Assembly: GCF_000090795.2 (NCBI RefSeq)
Contig: NW_003546314.1
Coordinates: forward strand, 192,077-256,076
Direction: 5' to 3'
DNA from: Amphimedon queenslandica
Taxonomy: Eukaryota > Porifera > Demospongiae > Haplosclerida > Niphatidae
Length of the DNA stretch: 64,000 nt
The notes beneath the pieces are model-generated. The model was not told the origin of the DNA, made no database searches, and saw only the letters and a list, made by a program, of their open reading frames with translations. Positions 1 to 11,723 of this stretch are shown one piece after another; positions within the stretch are counted from its first letter, which is position 1; every line of letters begins with the position of its first letter. The position numbers and the translations under genes are program-made.

Positions 1-160
1 AAAATTATTAATCCCCAAAATTTTTTGTTACATACCTTAAGGAGACAATTATTAGCATGTACACATACTTATATTAGCAATTTTCATGATACTGAGATTT
101 GGCTGGTATTTAATTTAGCATTTTGATCATTTAGCTATTAATAATTTAAACAGAAGTTAA
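1..160 (+). mobile_element. Truncated DNA-element copy, family 'TACCTTAAGGAGACAATTA'
   Basis: The stretch from about position 35 (TACCTTAAGGAGACAATTA) to about 160 matches, with scattered differences, the left part of the element at 61643-62413. Shared landmarks are the terminal motif, a central 'TTTGGCTGGTA' and 'AATTTAGCATTTT'. No right terminal repeat follows here, so this is an end fragment. It has no coding capacity. The family is non-autonomous; its superfamily is not known to me. Confidence 0.55.
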
Positions 161-171
161 AGTTAGTGCAA

Positions 172-381
172 CCTTAATTTTGTCGGTCAAAAATTTTGTC
201 AAAATCTTAATTTCTTGTTAAAATTAATTTTTGCTAATAAAATTTTCGTCACTTTTGTTATTAGTCCGCATACTACCCACACGGAACAAAAATTTTGTTG
301 GTTAAAATTTTCGTCAAACAAAAATACCAGACAAATTTGACAAAAGTTTTGACCGACAAAAATTTGGAGCTATACGGTAAC
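172..381. mobile_element. Palindromic MITE, GTCGGTCAAAAATTTT family (left end incomplete)
   Basis: An AT-rich inverted-repeat element. Its right end reads AAAATTTGGAGCTATACGGTA, and its left half carries the complementary GTCGGTCAAAAATTTTGTC but lacks the outermost bases. Better copies lie at 11193-11387 and 51416-51607. It has no coding capacity. Confidence 0.6.
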
Positions 382-550
382 CTCTGTAAGGATTGCCTGC
401 TCAAGAGACAAATTTCCCAAATAATACTTGCACCGATAAACGATCTTTAGGTATTTTAATAATCTGGAATGGTTATTTTAAATGCGATAACAATTAAATT
501 AAAAACCAGATAATAATTAAAACTCATCTATGTTTGTTAGTTTTTGCTAG

Positions 551-670
551 TCATGTTTGCATTGTTGACGATGAAGAGTTTGGCAGTTCTGGAGCCGAGT
601 TTTCTCTATTGGCTTGATCACGTGATAAATGGGTGTGCCCATTCCTCCGAGATGACTCGAATATCTGAAG
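551..670 (+). CDS. Possible isolated coding exon, gene unknown
   Basis: A 120-bp open stretch follows a plausible acceptor (TTTTTGCTAG) and ends at AAG followed by GCAAGT, which would be a GC-type donor. In the frame beginning at the third base it encodes about 39 residues with no stop, including the segment VLEPSFLYWLDHVI, which looks protein-like. I cannot join it to any other exon and do not recognise the family. It could be the end of a gene entering from the left, or chance. Confidence 0.22.
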
Positions 671-777
671 GCAAGTACCTCGTCTCATTTGCTTAGCTAA
701 AGAAGAAAAAATAAAGAAAAAAATGAAGTGCTACAATCATTGGAATCAGATATGAGGGTAATTACATGTACATGTAA

Positions 778-983
778 TACCGTATAGCGGGAAATTTTCG
801 AGGATAACAAATTTCGCGAATTTCACGGATTTTTTCGCGAAATTAAAATTTCTTGAAAATCAATTTAATACGATACAAGATGGGAGATTAGTGGAAATTC
901 ACAAAAATTAATTCCGCGAACTTCCGGATACGGGTCATTCGCGAAATTTATTATCCTCGAAAAAACCCGCTGCTATACAGTAT
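778..983. mobile_element. Palindromic MITE, TACCGTATAGCGGG family
   Basis: The element runs from TACCGTATAGCGGG to CCCGCTGCTATACAGTA. Its subterminal arms are complementary, with CGAGGATAA on the left and TTATCCTCG on the right, and it contains several CGCGAA motifs. It is about 206 bp with no ORF. A related copy is at 34887-35054. The ends suggest a TA target, as in Tc1/mariner-like MITEs (inference). Confidence 0.75.
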
Positions 984-1020
984 ACGTGTAAATGTATATT
1001 AAAAAGTACATCAAACATTT

Positions 1021-2090
1021 TAGTGCAGTTTTGAAGAAAATTTAAAAACTTTTCTCATTTTTAATGACATTTGATTGCAAGTCCAGTACAGGGACTTTGT
1101 TTGATTTTGAAACACTTTTAGATAAATTGATAAGAAATCTAATTTTGATCGGAATCTGCTCAAACTTACCACACAACATAAGAACATCAATATGTATCAA
1201 GAAAAAATATATAAATGGAGAAATCTCTCTTTTTCAATTTTGGTAAAATCTGGCCCAAGACCCTGTACTGTACAGAGACTTTTGCCTGAGTTTTGAACAA
1301 CTTTAAAAATTAATTTAAAAATCCAATTTTGATTGGAATGAGTTCAAAATTTCTACGCAAAATAAGTACATGCATATGTATCAGGAAAAAACATTTCAAA
1401 AGAGATTTCTCTCCATTTCAATTTTTGCAAAATCTGGCCCGAGACCCTATACCATAGTACTGGGATTTTCATCAAATTTTTGAGCAACTTTTAAAAATCT
1501 TTTAATTAGAATCCACTCAAACTTTCTACACAATATAAGTACATGTATATGTATCAGAAAAAATTACAAAACTTGTGAATTCAGTCCTTTTTAATTTTGG
1601 CAAAAACTGGCCCAAGATCCTGTACTATAGTACAGGGACTTTGGCCTGATTTTGGAGCTACATAAAAAATTCACAAAAATACAATTTTGATCAAAATCAG
1701 CTTAAACTTTCCACAAAACATACATGTACAGTGTACATGTAAATGTATATGTACCAGAAAAAAATATAAACATAAAAAATTCCCCAAGCCATTAAGCTAA
1801 AGATCCTCTACTATAGGACTTTAGTCTGATTTTGAAATTTTTATAAAAAATCTATTTTAATTGAAATTAGCTCCAAATTAATACATAACATAAGGACATG
1901 TATGTGTATCAGAAAAATTATAAAAATGGAGAATTCTTTTGGGAGCCATTATTCATGAAATACCCTGTACTACATGTACATGTACATGTATTTGGGCAAA
2001 TTTTGGAGGCACTTTACAAATTCCTGAAAAAAATCCCAAAATTAGAATCAGTTCAAACACAACATAAGAATATGTACATCAAAAAGAACT
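1021..2090 (+). repeat. Tandem repeat array, about 180-bp monomer
   Basis: About five to six diverged monomers lie head to tail. Each has a CTGTACTATAGTACAGGGACTTTGG-like palindromic segment (near 1087, 1272, 1457, 1633, 1812), then 'TTTTGATYRGAATC', then 'ACAACATAAGTACATGTAT', then 'TATCAGAAAAAATTATAAA' and 'GGAGAATTCTC'. Spacing is about 176-186 bp. Shorter or inverted arrays of the same monomer occur at 10165, 21480, 29390, 41375, 48357 and 53090. The short ORFs at 1064-1246 and 1898-2092 fall inside monomers and are not genes. Confidence 0.8.
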
Positions 2091-2456
2091 AAAAAATGGC
2101 TTGGAACATATTTTTTTAAAAACAAATTTTAGTCACAGTTTTATGAGATGCCCACAACTTGAAATAAATCTCTATGATCAATTCCAAAACAAATATTAAA
2201 AAATAAATTAACAACAAGTACACATAAAAATAAATTTTTATATTGTAATGCTACTCAAATACCACGTTACACAGTAAAAAATATAATAATTGAATTTGGA
2301 GACAAATAAAATGCATCAGAATTGCTATGACATCAATGGTGATGTCATAATGCATCAGACACTAACCCCTACACACCAATCACACGCAATATCATCACTT
2401 GCTTCACTAATATTATGATTTGAATGATTAGAGAGCATTATCACATAATTAATCAC

Positions 2457-2708
2457 TAAAGGCCTTTTCACACTGGCATAGTTTTCAAAGCGCTGTGATG
2501 CGCATTGATCATGTTCACACTAGCAGCTGGATCATGTATCATTTTGTGTTCTTGTCGCCATTGGTTTACATTGATCGAAGCGCATCACTTCACATCAATC
2601 CACCTCTGGAGGTGAAGTGAGACTGATACATCAATTGAAAACCACTCTAGTGTGAACACAATTAATGAGCATCAATGCGCATTACTTGTGCCAGTGTGAA
2701 AGGCCTTA
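2457..2708. mobile_element. Terminal-inverted-repeat MITE, GGCCTTTTCACACTGGCA family
   Basis: The left end AAAGGCCTTTTCACACTGGC is mirrored by the right end GCCAGTGTGAAAGGCCTT. Inner arms also pair: GATGCGCATTGATC with ATCAATGCGCAT, and GTTCACACTAG with CTAGTGTGAAC. The element is about 250 bp with no coding capacity. Nothing related was seen elsewhere in the window. Confidence 0.8.
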
Positions 2709-5700
2709 AGATATGCATAGGAATATTCATTCAATCAATGCCCCTAGAGATAAAAACAACCAAATATATTAAATCTAAAACTTTACTGTACTACCTTAAA
2801 GTGACTTTTATTTGCAGGTACTAAATTTCACGATTGCAGTGTACATGGTAGATTTGCTGGCATTAAAAATTGCAATTAAGTAATTTTTACTAATAGCTAT
2901 ACAGCCTATACAGCATAATTATATATAATAATTGCGGGTAATAGTAATTGCAATTTTTAACCTGAACACAAAATTTGCAGATTAGTAGTGCCTGTATTTA
3001 AAAGTACAGCTATTTGCATAGATCTTGCAAACTGCCAAGTAGGTGGTAATGTGACCACACAATGCAAGACACACCTCAATTTAGACAGTCTCCTTTGAAG
3101 TTCATAGATTGGTTTGCAAGGTCTGTGCAATTTGCTGTAACCTTAAGGTACGTAATGTATGCAATCATCATTCCAACACCTAGATATTGGTGCCTCTTGA
3201 TAGTGCCTTATTAAATATACCAATTTAGTAAAACAAGCTCAAATGCATCTTTGTCATTGTAGCCTAGTTATCACCAGTGACAAACAGAGCGTACAATGTC
3301 ATGAGTGTCAATAGTCAATACTATACAGTTACAAACACAGACACATACAAGTCATACAAACAAGATTAAGGTGCAGACAGACATATCAGGCTCAAAGGGA
3401 GAGGAACATGCATACAATCCTTCCTGTGCATCTGTGGATACATTACAGTTCCATGAGATTTTCAATTAGAGTTTAAATCATTAGACGTGGTAGTATGTAG
3501 GATTAGCAAAACAGGGTTAGCTCATGAGGGCACACAAACATTAATGTCACCAATCATCAATCCAATGAATGAGCATTGTGTAGCTTATTAATCAAATTAA
3601 GAGGGGAGAGGAGGGAGAGAGAGGATGTGAAAAGAATTTACAGCTTGCAAACAGTACAAGCTGTTGTTCAATGTCGCTAAAGAAATGGACATTAAAAGGG
3701 GGATTATTAATCATAACAACCAGAACAACAACAATAATAACATCCAGAACAACAAAAATAATAACAACATTCAAATAAACGTAAATACAACACAAAACAA
3801 TAGCCAAACAATCACGCATCACTGAACATGCATAACTGTAATAAATACATGCATGTGTACATGTACATACAGTACAACCATTTCATGTAGTTCTACATGT
3901 ACATGTACATGTACAACGTAACTAATAAAGCAGTGAGAGGTTATTGTAGATTACATAATAAAAAGGAGCACAGCGAATGCATGTCTAGTCAATGGGCGTG
4001 TGACTTATCCTATAATTATTATGCAAATTACAAATTTACCCTACATACATGTACATACATGTACATGTACATGTAATGAATACATACAGTATTACTATAT
4101 CCTTATTACAGCATATTATATAATGTTAGTCAACGTGTACAAATATACTAAATAAAAAACCAGACACTCAATTATCTGTAATAAGAATCCTGACTCATAG
4201 TCTATCCATATGGCCCCATCAGTGATAATGTTTATCAGTCAATGGCTTCTAGCTGTCAGACGCCAAGAAACACCAGTAATTGATCCGTGCCAATTGTCTT
4301 CAACCAAACAACTCATTCATTACAAGGGCAGCTGTGCAGTACAAGAAGTATAGGCTATACACTGAGGTTGAGGCTCCTATGGGATCTACTTACCAAGGGA
4401 CGTAGTCCAGAGGTTAATAAATGCCATAGAAACCTCAATATAATAATAATAAGCCATAGATACATGCATAATAAAAATAAGGACATACAAGTGATATGCA
4501 TCTCATTAATTCTCTCTCTCTTATACACTCCTTACTGCATACATTTCACTTAATATTCTTCTATGCTGTATATGTAGCTTCTTATATTAGTATAGATTGT
4601 AGTTTCTTTTATAATAAATAATAAGACATATCTTAGTTACTACAAGCATAAGAGTGCCTGCCAGTCTTGATACTGAAGAGAGAGGTACTCTGTGTTATTA
4701 TTAGTAGAAATGTCAAGTCAGGGTAAGCCCATTACTCATTAAAGAAATACACATTTGAAGGCAGACACAAACAAATAAAGATTGCATTGATGCTATCATC
4801 ATTATCATAAGATTACTGATTATATGGACAGTGCCAGTTACAGCTTGGTAGAGATAACAGCATTGCTAGGACATGAGTAACGCATGACGTGTCTTTTCTG
4901 TTATATTGTTTTTGGAAAATGAGAATCCTCGATAGACAATCGGTAAGAGGTGTCGTCATTGTAAACAGCTCATTGCTTAAAGAGGGGATTCCTTTTTCAG
5001 GTTATCATTCCTGGACATAAGCAACTGCTGTTGCAAGTATTGTTGGGACAGCTGCTTTTGTTTGTTGGGCATTTTAAAAGAATGTAATGTTAGTCTAAAG
5101 TCATTCAATACTGAATAAAGCTTAGAAAAAACAAACCATTGAGGCTCTGATGGTGATAAAAACAGCAAACAGACACAGCAAAATAAAGTATACTAGATAT
5201 GGTACATGTGTAGGTAAGTGCTCGCATACGTGCATGTACATTGCAAAGTACATGTACATGTACTTTACAATAAACAAGTCATGAATGGAATTAGTCAGTA
5301 CATACTTTCTCTGGAGATGATGCACGTATGCATGTACATGTACATGCATACATTTGGACATTTGTACATGTGAATGTGAGTATACGTGTTTATTTGCATC
5401 AATTATCATTACAATACTAATTATCACAATATGCTCATATATCCTCTATGAGTAGATCTATCATCTTCTAAATACTATACATTACTACAAGGCTCATGCA
5501 ATTAGGCCTATATGGATGTACATGTATGTACATGTACATGCATAGGACTAGACACTAGTCGAGTGGTGTAGTATACGCAGTATCAAGTATCATGATACTC
5601 TTGTGGAGGATCCATTACGAGTGATATCACTGCAAAAAACATGGAGCTAACATGATTAGCCCGAACCTAAATCCACCGGATGATATAATAGACCGACAGA

Positions 5701-7532
5701 CGCCATCCAACCATCCCGTTAGTGATGGAGCCATTCTCTGAATACTATAGTACAGGCAATTAGTGGCAAGCGATTGGATGGAAATACTGTACATGTAAAG
5801 TACATGTAGACATGCAGGCAAATTAACATAAAACTAATATAAATTATAATACATGTGGATCGTTAATACTATGACGTTTGTAAAAAACAACTTAATGTCA
5901 ATAGCATCCTATATGAGAGTGAGAGACAGTTTGCTGTAGTAGGCCTAATATGGAAGAGATTCACAAGCCAACAGGTGTCCAAGTAAACTCAGAGTGGGCC
6001 CAACAAATCTTGTCGGAGGTCTAGTAAACTTGACATTACGAATACTTAAAGGAAAGAGTCAGACTTGTTGAAAATGTTAGACGCAATTAGTCTATTCATG
6101 AGAGCCCATAGGCAGTAAATGGAAGAGTTGGCTTCAATTATTTGAGCTCAATCATGCAGGAACACACCCAATTTTAAAGGTTTCTACTTTGCTGTCAGGA
6201 CATTAATTTTGCTGACAATTGTTGCATTAGAGGCACTTTAAGCACACATTACATCAAAAATAAATGTAATAATGATGAGAGCAGAGACAAGGGAGTTGCC
6301 TTTGCATCACTTACAGGAATAAGACTAAACAAAGGGTTAATACCTTCCTTTAAAATAAAAACATCAATACAATTAATTATTCTTAAGATAGGCTTCACCC
6401 CAGAGTAACAATAGGTTGATAACGGAGCCATACATAACACACAGACATTGTGCATAGACTTTAAAATTGACACGTGCATACATGTACATGTACATTTGTG
6501 ACATACATGTACATGTTAATTGTGACCCACAGCTATTAGCATGTTAATCTATTCATTGTCTGTCTGAGCAGCTTTCTTAATCACAGGACAAATTAGTTTA
6601 TAGTGTCTAGGAACTTTTGCTATCCAATTCCCCAAGTATATTTAGAATACCTTCACAAAAGACAATTACACATGTACATGTACTAGAGAGTAAAGGCATT
6701 AATGGGGTCACTGGAATGATTATCATAATCTAATATGACAGTCTACAAGACACATGACTACTGTCACAACTGAATATTATTTCAATCTTTATAGATATAA
6801 TAATTATAGCAATAATACTAATAACAATAACTAGAAAGAATGTAAAACATTAAGGAGCTCAGCCTTGTAGATTAGTAGCTGCTAGAAAAGCAGGACCTCT
6901 ACTTTATGTTGCTGCTAGAAAACTCTCAACTTGTCCGTTGCTTTAAGGCCTTGTTTGCTACACTGTCTTTGAAATAGCCAAGAGATATCAAAAGGCTGGC
7001 CAGTTTGTACACATGCACAATAAAATGAATAGACACACATCATTGAATAGTAATGTTTACAGCTGACGTCAATCAACCTTTAATTAACAACATCCACAAA
7101 AGCTCATTCTGCCTATTTAACTGACACGGCATTTAATCATACAGTCATGTGTGCTAAACAGCTAGCGTCACTCACCATCACTGATAATAATATAAAGCCC
7201 AATTTTAAATGAAACACGTGGTTATACTTACAAGTAGTCTTTAACACATACAGACTGGCCACCTGTATTGGACACAACCCAAGACTATAGTCAGTATCTT
7301 GATATTATGTTGGACAGTGTAAATGTAACCTGAAGACATTGAACAATAATGTGTTGATAACATCACTTAACCACTAGCTCTTACCATCAGATTATTCAGT
7401 CACTGCCATAATAATGCTAAAGACTATGATAAAAATAATAACAATGTATAATAGTAAAGCTTGGCCTGAAAAACATCCTACTACATCATCATAAAGTACA
7501 TAATAAATCAAAGACATCTGAAAATTTTGATT

Positions 7533-7564
<32 letters not shown>

Positions 7565-9683
7565 TACAAAATAAATGTTCTTAAAAATTGATTTATAATA
7601 AATTATACTGTTTGTCACCTCATATTTACATGTAAATGCATGTACATGTAGGCGTGAAGCATGCCTGGCATACATTAGCTCATAACAAGCAGCAACCAAT
7701 TATCCACTCAGTCTGGCTACAGACATATAACATACACAACTTCAGGCATAACATTATGTAATAACCACTAATGAACAAATACTAAACCAGTACTGGTTGC
7801 TTCTAGAATAGCTGTCAATAAAAACACACAGAGAGGGAGACCAGTGACAAACCAGTGAGAGTAACGTAATAGGAATAAAGATCAAACGAAAGAGAGAGAG
7901 AGAAAAAGAGAGAGGGAGAGTGACGTAGAACATCATTACAGTCTCATTATGAGTCACACCAAACATACTGGTGTACATGTATATGTACATGTACATACAT
8001 GTATGCATGAGCTAAAGCTAATAATAAAAATTCAAGAGAGAAAAAGGAATAAAAAGAAAGAATTCACCATTCTTATTGATAGCTTAGAGTCATGACCCAT
8101 TACAATGCCTCATCGGTCAAAACACATTCCTAATAACAGCTACACATGTAGCAGCGCCAAAGGGAACATTGAATGGTGCCCAGCACCTACATCTACATGT
8201 ACATGTACAGTGCATGTGCCTAATAAGTACATGTACATCCCACATGTAACAGCCTATGTACATTGTGAATTGAGGGTACAAAATAGCTCAATTAGAGCAG
8301 GTATACCATATTCCACTTGCCCTCTCCTTCAACAACAGCTACAATACAATGTACATGTTAGAAAACACTCATTGATCCAGACATAATGTATTATAATTAC
8401 AGACTGTAGGGCAAACACACACAAAGTGGAGATATCATAAGAGCAGAATCCAAAACAGCAATTATGAAATGAAATGCAAAATAAATATAAGAAATGCAAA
8501 ATAAACACATATATACATGTAAGACCTTTTAGAGTCATAAACAAGATGGCAATATTATAAAAAACATCATAACATTACAGTGTCATGTACAAAGATATAC
8601 ACAAGTTATATATAGCATATCATATCATATCATATCTACATGTACATGCAAATAAACTATAATCATCTCCTGATATGCCCATACCATGCAACACGCACTC
8701 ACGCAGACATAAGTGATTTAAATATGCTACAGATGTCTCTAATCTCCCCCTCACTCTCTCTCCCACTTGATGGACTGTACACTAGCAATACACGCATCTC
8801 TGACTTTACACTTTGGCATTAACATAGCTAAAGATTCATTGCCCATTTAGAGCTTGAGTGAGAGAGAGAGAAGAGAAGAGAAAAAAGGGGGAGAAGACAA
8901 AACCACGCATACCAGCAATAACAATGCTGATACTATAATGATACATGCATGTGAGTGAGTGAGAGGGACTACTGAACCTTGTCTTGTTATTGATGCACAT
9001 CAAAGAGGAGTTGGCATGCCTGGACAATACCAATTAGTCAGACCTACATTAGAACCACCTCGTCTTCTTGTACATATCAACACTCATCAATAACAAAAGG
9101 CCTACTTTGATGATTAGTGCAGGCAGGCATAGCTACAGTACATGATACATGAATACATGATGTATGTGTGTAAACTACCCACCCATGACAAGAGGAGCAT
9201 ACTATTAAACATGTCTATGTGAACCGGATAAGCAGATCAAATGCAACGCTCATGGCAGTAAGACATGCACATAAACAAGCATATAATCATGTGATGTAAT
9301 ATCATTATTCTACAGATAAGTACATGTCTATTATTGTCAAAAGGAGTGCATGAGTATACATACACTGGTAGTCACATAAACTACAGATAACAAAGGGATT
9401 AGGAGTAAACAAATATTAAGAGGCTTTTGATCAGTTCTATAATTGATGATGTCATTCTAAACTTTTGAATTTATTCTTTTGATATTATTACTTGCAAACA
9501 GGGTCCAGCTGCACTTGTGCCTGTACCTCCATCAGAAATAAGTCCCTTTTGAACTCCCTCCCTATCCACAATGCATGGACATGTAGGCGAATCATGCTCT
9601 AATAGTAAATATCCTCAAGCAATGATACATTTAAATGGATTAGGAGAGTATAGCTCCATGTTGTCTATCAAACAAACACAAGC
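2709..9683. other. Gene-poor AT-rich region
   Basis: No defensible gene was found. The short ORFs here (for example 3592-3822, 5122-5427, 6249-6479, 7754-8008) are low-complexity or built from TACATG tracts. Repeated features are TACATG runs (near 3840-3915, 4045-4075, 5235-5350, 6480-6515, 7970-8005), a (GAT)n tract at 7533-7562 and GA-rich stretches near 3600 and 7890. The region probably contains intergenic DNA downstream of LIN52. Confidence 0.6.
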
Positions 9684-11723
9684 TCACGCTCTAGTACAAC
9701 ATACGCACACACTTGCTATAGACACACTAACATGGAAAGAAAATGAATTTGTGATGCGTCTATTGGGAGCTGTTAAAAGATTAGCGTAGACAATGCAAGT
9801 ATGGTCGACACATACTTTGAAATATACATACAGCCAACACAAAACACAGGACTCCAAAATGAATGAGAGAATTAGACAGACAGACAGACAGACAAACATA
9901 AAACACACATCTAAGAACCAAATATGTACAATATAGAGAGACAAGGACATAATTATAATATATGATATACATACACATACATGTAGCAGTATAAAAATAT
10001 TATAGACATTGAATTAGTAATACTACTAAAGCCAATTAGTCAATTAAGCATAGACTAAACACAAGAAACCAAGACCAACACCTCGTTATAATAAATCCAA
10101 GGTTTTCATACAAAGCAACTTAAGTGAGCTAAGTAGTATACTATAGGAGCTAACAAGTATTACAATACAGTACTTGGCATTTGGAGCAACTTAAAAAATT
10201 CATTAAAAACCCAAATTTGATTGAAAGTAGCCGAAACTTTCTAGACAACATAAGGGCATGTATATGTATCAGATAAAATTATAAAAATGAAGAATCCTCT
10301 TCTAAAATTTCTGATGAAATTGGACCAAAGACCCTGCACTATCGTATTGGGTCTTTGGTCTGATTTTGGAGCAACTTGACAATTCACTGAACATTATCCC
10401 AAAATCATGTGGAAAACCCCAGATAAATCTAACAGCTACAAACTCGCCTTCGTTTATTCCCAATTGATAAGCAAAGGTCTGCAATGCTTGTATCTTCTCT
10501 AGTAGCTGTGACTGAGTCAACGACGCCAACTCTAATGGGAATGTGACAAAGAGGAGGGAAAGAATAAAAGTACGTGCACATAATGATTTTAAAATAACAA
10601 TTACTATCATCTTTCTTTGAAAGCAACAGTCTCAGATTATGCCTAGCTGGACAGTGCATTCTTTTAAGTCTGTCATGCAGAGCCATGCCAACAGACCAGT
10701 AGTTGTCATTAATTTATTATCATCACAATAAGACTACGCATGTCATTGNNNNNNNNNNATCCAGACTGCAGAGTCAAGTTAGTTTATTTTAGTACTAAAC
10801 TTCCAACAATGACATGCGTAGTCTTATTGTGATGATAATAAATTGTGACCATAATTGACAAAAGGTACCTTATGGCGGATAGGAAAATTGGTCTTTATAG
10901 CCTTTAAAATCTAATTTCCTGAGCTCCATTTATCATGAAATTACTCCAGAGGATGCAAAAAGTTACTATGTAACTTTTAGAAACAGTAGTTGTCTAATAG
11001 AGCACTCAAAGATTGATATTTTTCATCATAATGATGAATTTTAAAATCCGCCATAAGGTACCTTTTGTCAATTATGGTCACAATTAATGACAACTACTGG
11101 TCTGTTGGCATGGCTCTGTACTCTTAACAATAGCTAAGTACATAATGTATAACATGTAGGGGATATTATATGTACATTATACATGTTCTTAATACTGTAT
11201 AGCTCCAAATTTCCGTCAGTCAAAAATTTTGTCAAAAATCTTAATTTCTTGTTTTCACCAATAAAACTTTCGTCGTTTTTGTTATTAACTCACATACTAC
11301 TCACATGGAACAAAAATTTTGCCAAGCAAAAATACCTGACAAATTTGACAAAAATTATGACCGACAAAAATTTGGAGCTACACAGTAATAGATTATTGCA
11401 TGTACTGTACATCTTAAAAGTTTTCGTATCAATACATGACTACCTCTCACATGTGACACTGTTATATATACATACAGATGCATAAGATCAGACCTGTAAG
11501 CATCTTTTTATCATCTCTCTCTATCTCTTGGAGCCATTGAGGCACTGATGGGGTGGCAGAGTCCAGTTCACCAACTGTGCACATAAAACGAGTTTTAATT
11601 GACATTATTGGATTATACTGAGTGCTTACAACAATTCTGATCAGGCCACATCACTGGTGAATGTGAAATACGCTCATTAGACATCAAATTTTGACTAGGA
11701 TTTTGTGACTCTTCGTCCTCCAT
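9684..11723 (-). CDS. LIN52: LIN52-like DREAM/MuvB complex subunit
   Basis: LIN52 is a small scaffold subunit of the MuvB core, which represses or activates cell-cycle genes; in vertebrates it binds the pocket proteins p107/p130. Four exons are proposed: 11630-11723 (ATG at 11721-11723), 11494-11574, 10448-10531 and 9684-9769. Together they give 114 residues; the human protein has about 116. Exon 2 encodes PQWLQEIERDDKKMLT and exon 3 SQLLEKIQALQTFAYQLG, both close to human WMAEIERDDIDMLKEL and LQNLAYQLGL. Residues 13-17 (LMSNE) fit the LxSxE pocket-binding motif, and S22-P23 sits where the DYRK1A-phosphorylated serine lies. Exon 3 would end at a GC donor (AAG|GCGAGT). The last exon is phase-compatible but only weakly similar. 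Intron 2 contains the assembly gap and a MITE. The gene is divergent from BAG3, with 247 bp between start codons. Confidence 0.8.
10165..10420 (+). repeat. About 1.4 monomers of the 180-bp repeat
   Basis: The segment contains the diagnostic order 'TTTGGAGCAACTT', 'TTTGATTGAAAGTAGC', 'ACAACATAAGGGCATGTAT' and 'TATCAGATAAAATTATAAA', then a palindrome around GACCCTGCACTATCG. It lies in the proposed third intron of LIN52, just past exon 3. Confidence 0.75.
10678..11118. repeat. 71-nt inverted duplication around an assembly gap; one arm split by a MITE
   Basis: The left arm 10678-10748 (CAGAGCCATGCCAACAGACC... to ...CATGTCATTG) is the reverse complement of 10807-10840 joined to 11082-11118. The left arm ends exactly at the run of ten N (10749-10758). 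The right arm is interrupted by the element at 10845-11081. So one arm keeps the empty site and the other the filled site. It may be a real palindrome or two haplotypes joined in opposite orientation. Confidence 0.85.
10845..11081. mobile_element. 237-bp MITE with long TIRs and AATT target duplication
   Basis: Its ends are near-perfect inverted repeats about 37 bp long: GTGACCATAATTGACAAAAG, continuing through GGTACCTTATGGCGGAT, on the left, and the complement (ATCCGCCATAAGGTACC ... TCAATTATGGTCAC) on the right. The flanks are AATT at 10841-10844 and at 11082-11085. The uninterrupted inverted copy at 10678-10748 has a single AATT at this point, which confirms the borders and a 4-bp target duplication. 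It has no ORF. Confidence 0.88.
11193..11387. mobile_element. Palindromic MITE, TACTGTATAGCTCCAAAT family (complete)
   Basis: The left end TACTGTATAGCTCCAAATTT is matched by the right end AAATTTGGAGCTACACAGTA. Subterminal GTCGGTC-like and GACCGAC motifs are also in inverted orientation. The element is 195 bp, non-coding, and sits in intron 2 of LIN52. Copies are at 172-381 (partial) and 51416-51607. Confidence 0.78.

Noticed and set aside
9571-9789. 72-codon (+) ORF
   Set aside because: It overlaps the proposed last LIN52 exon on the other strand, has no similarity and looks random in composition.
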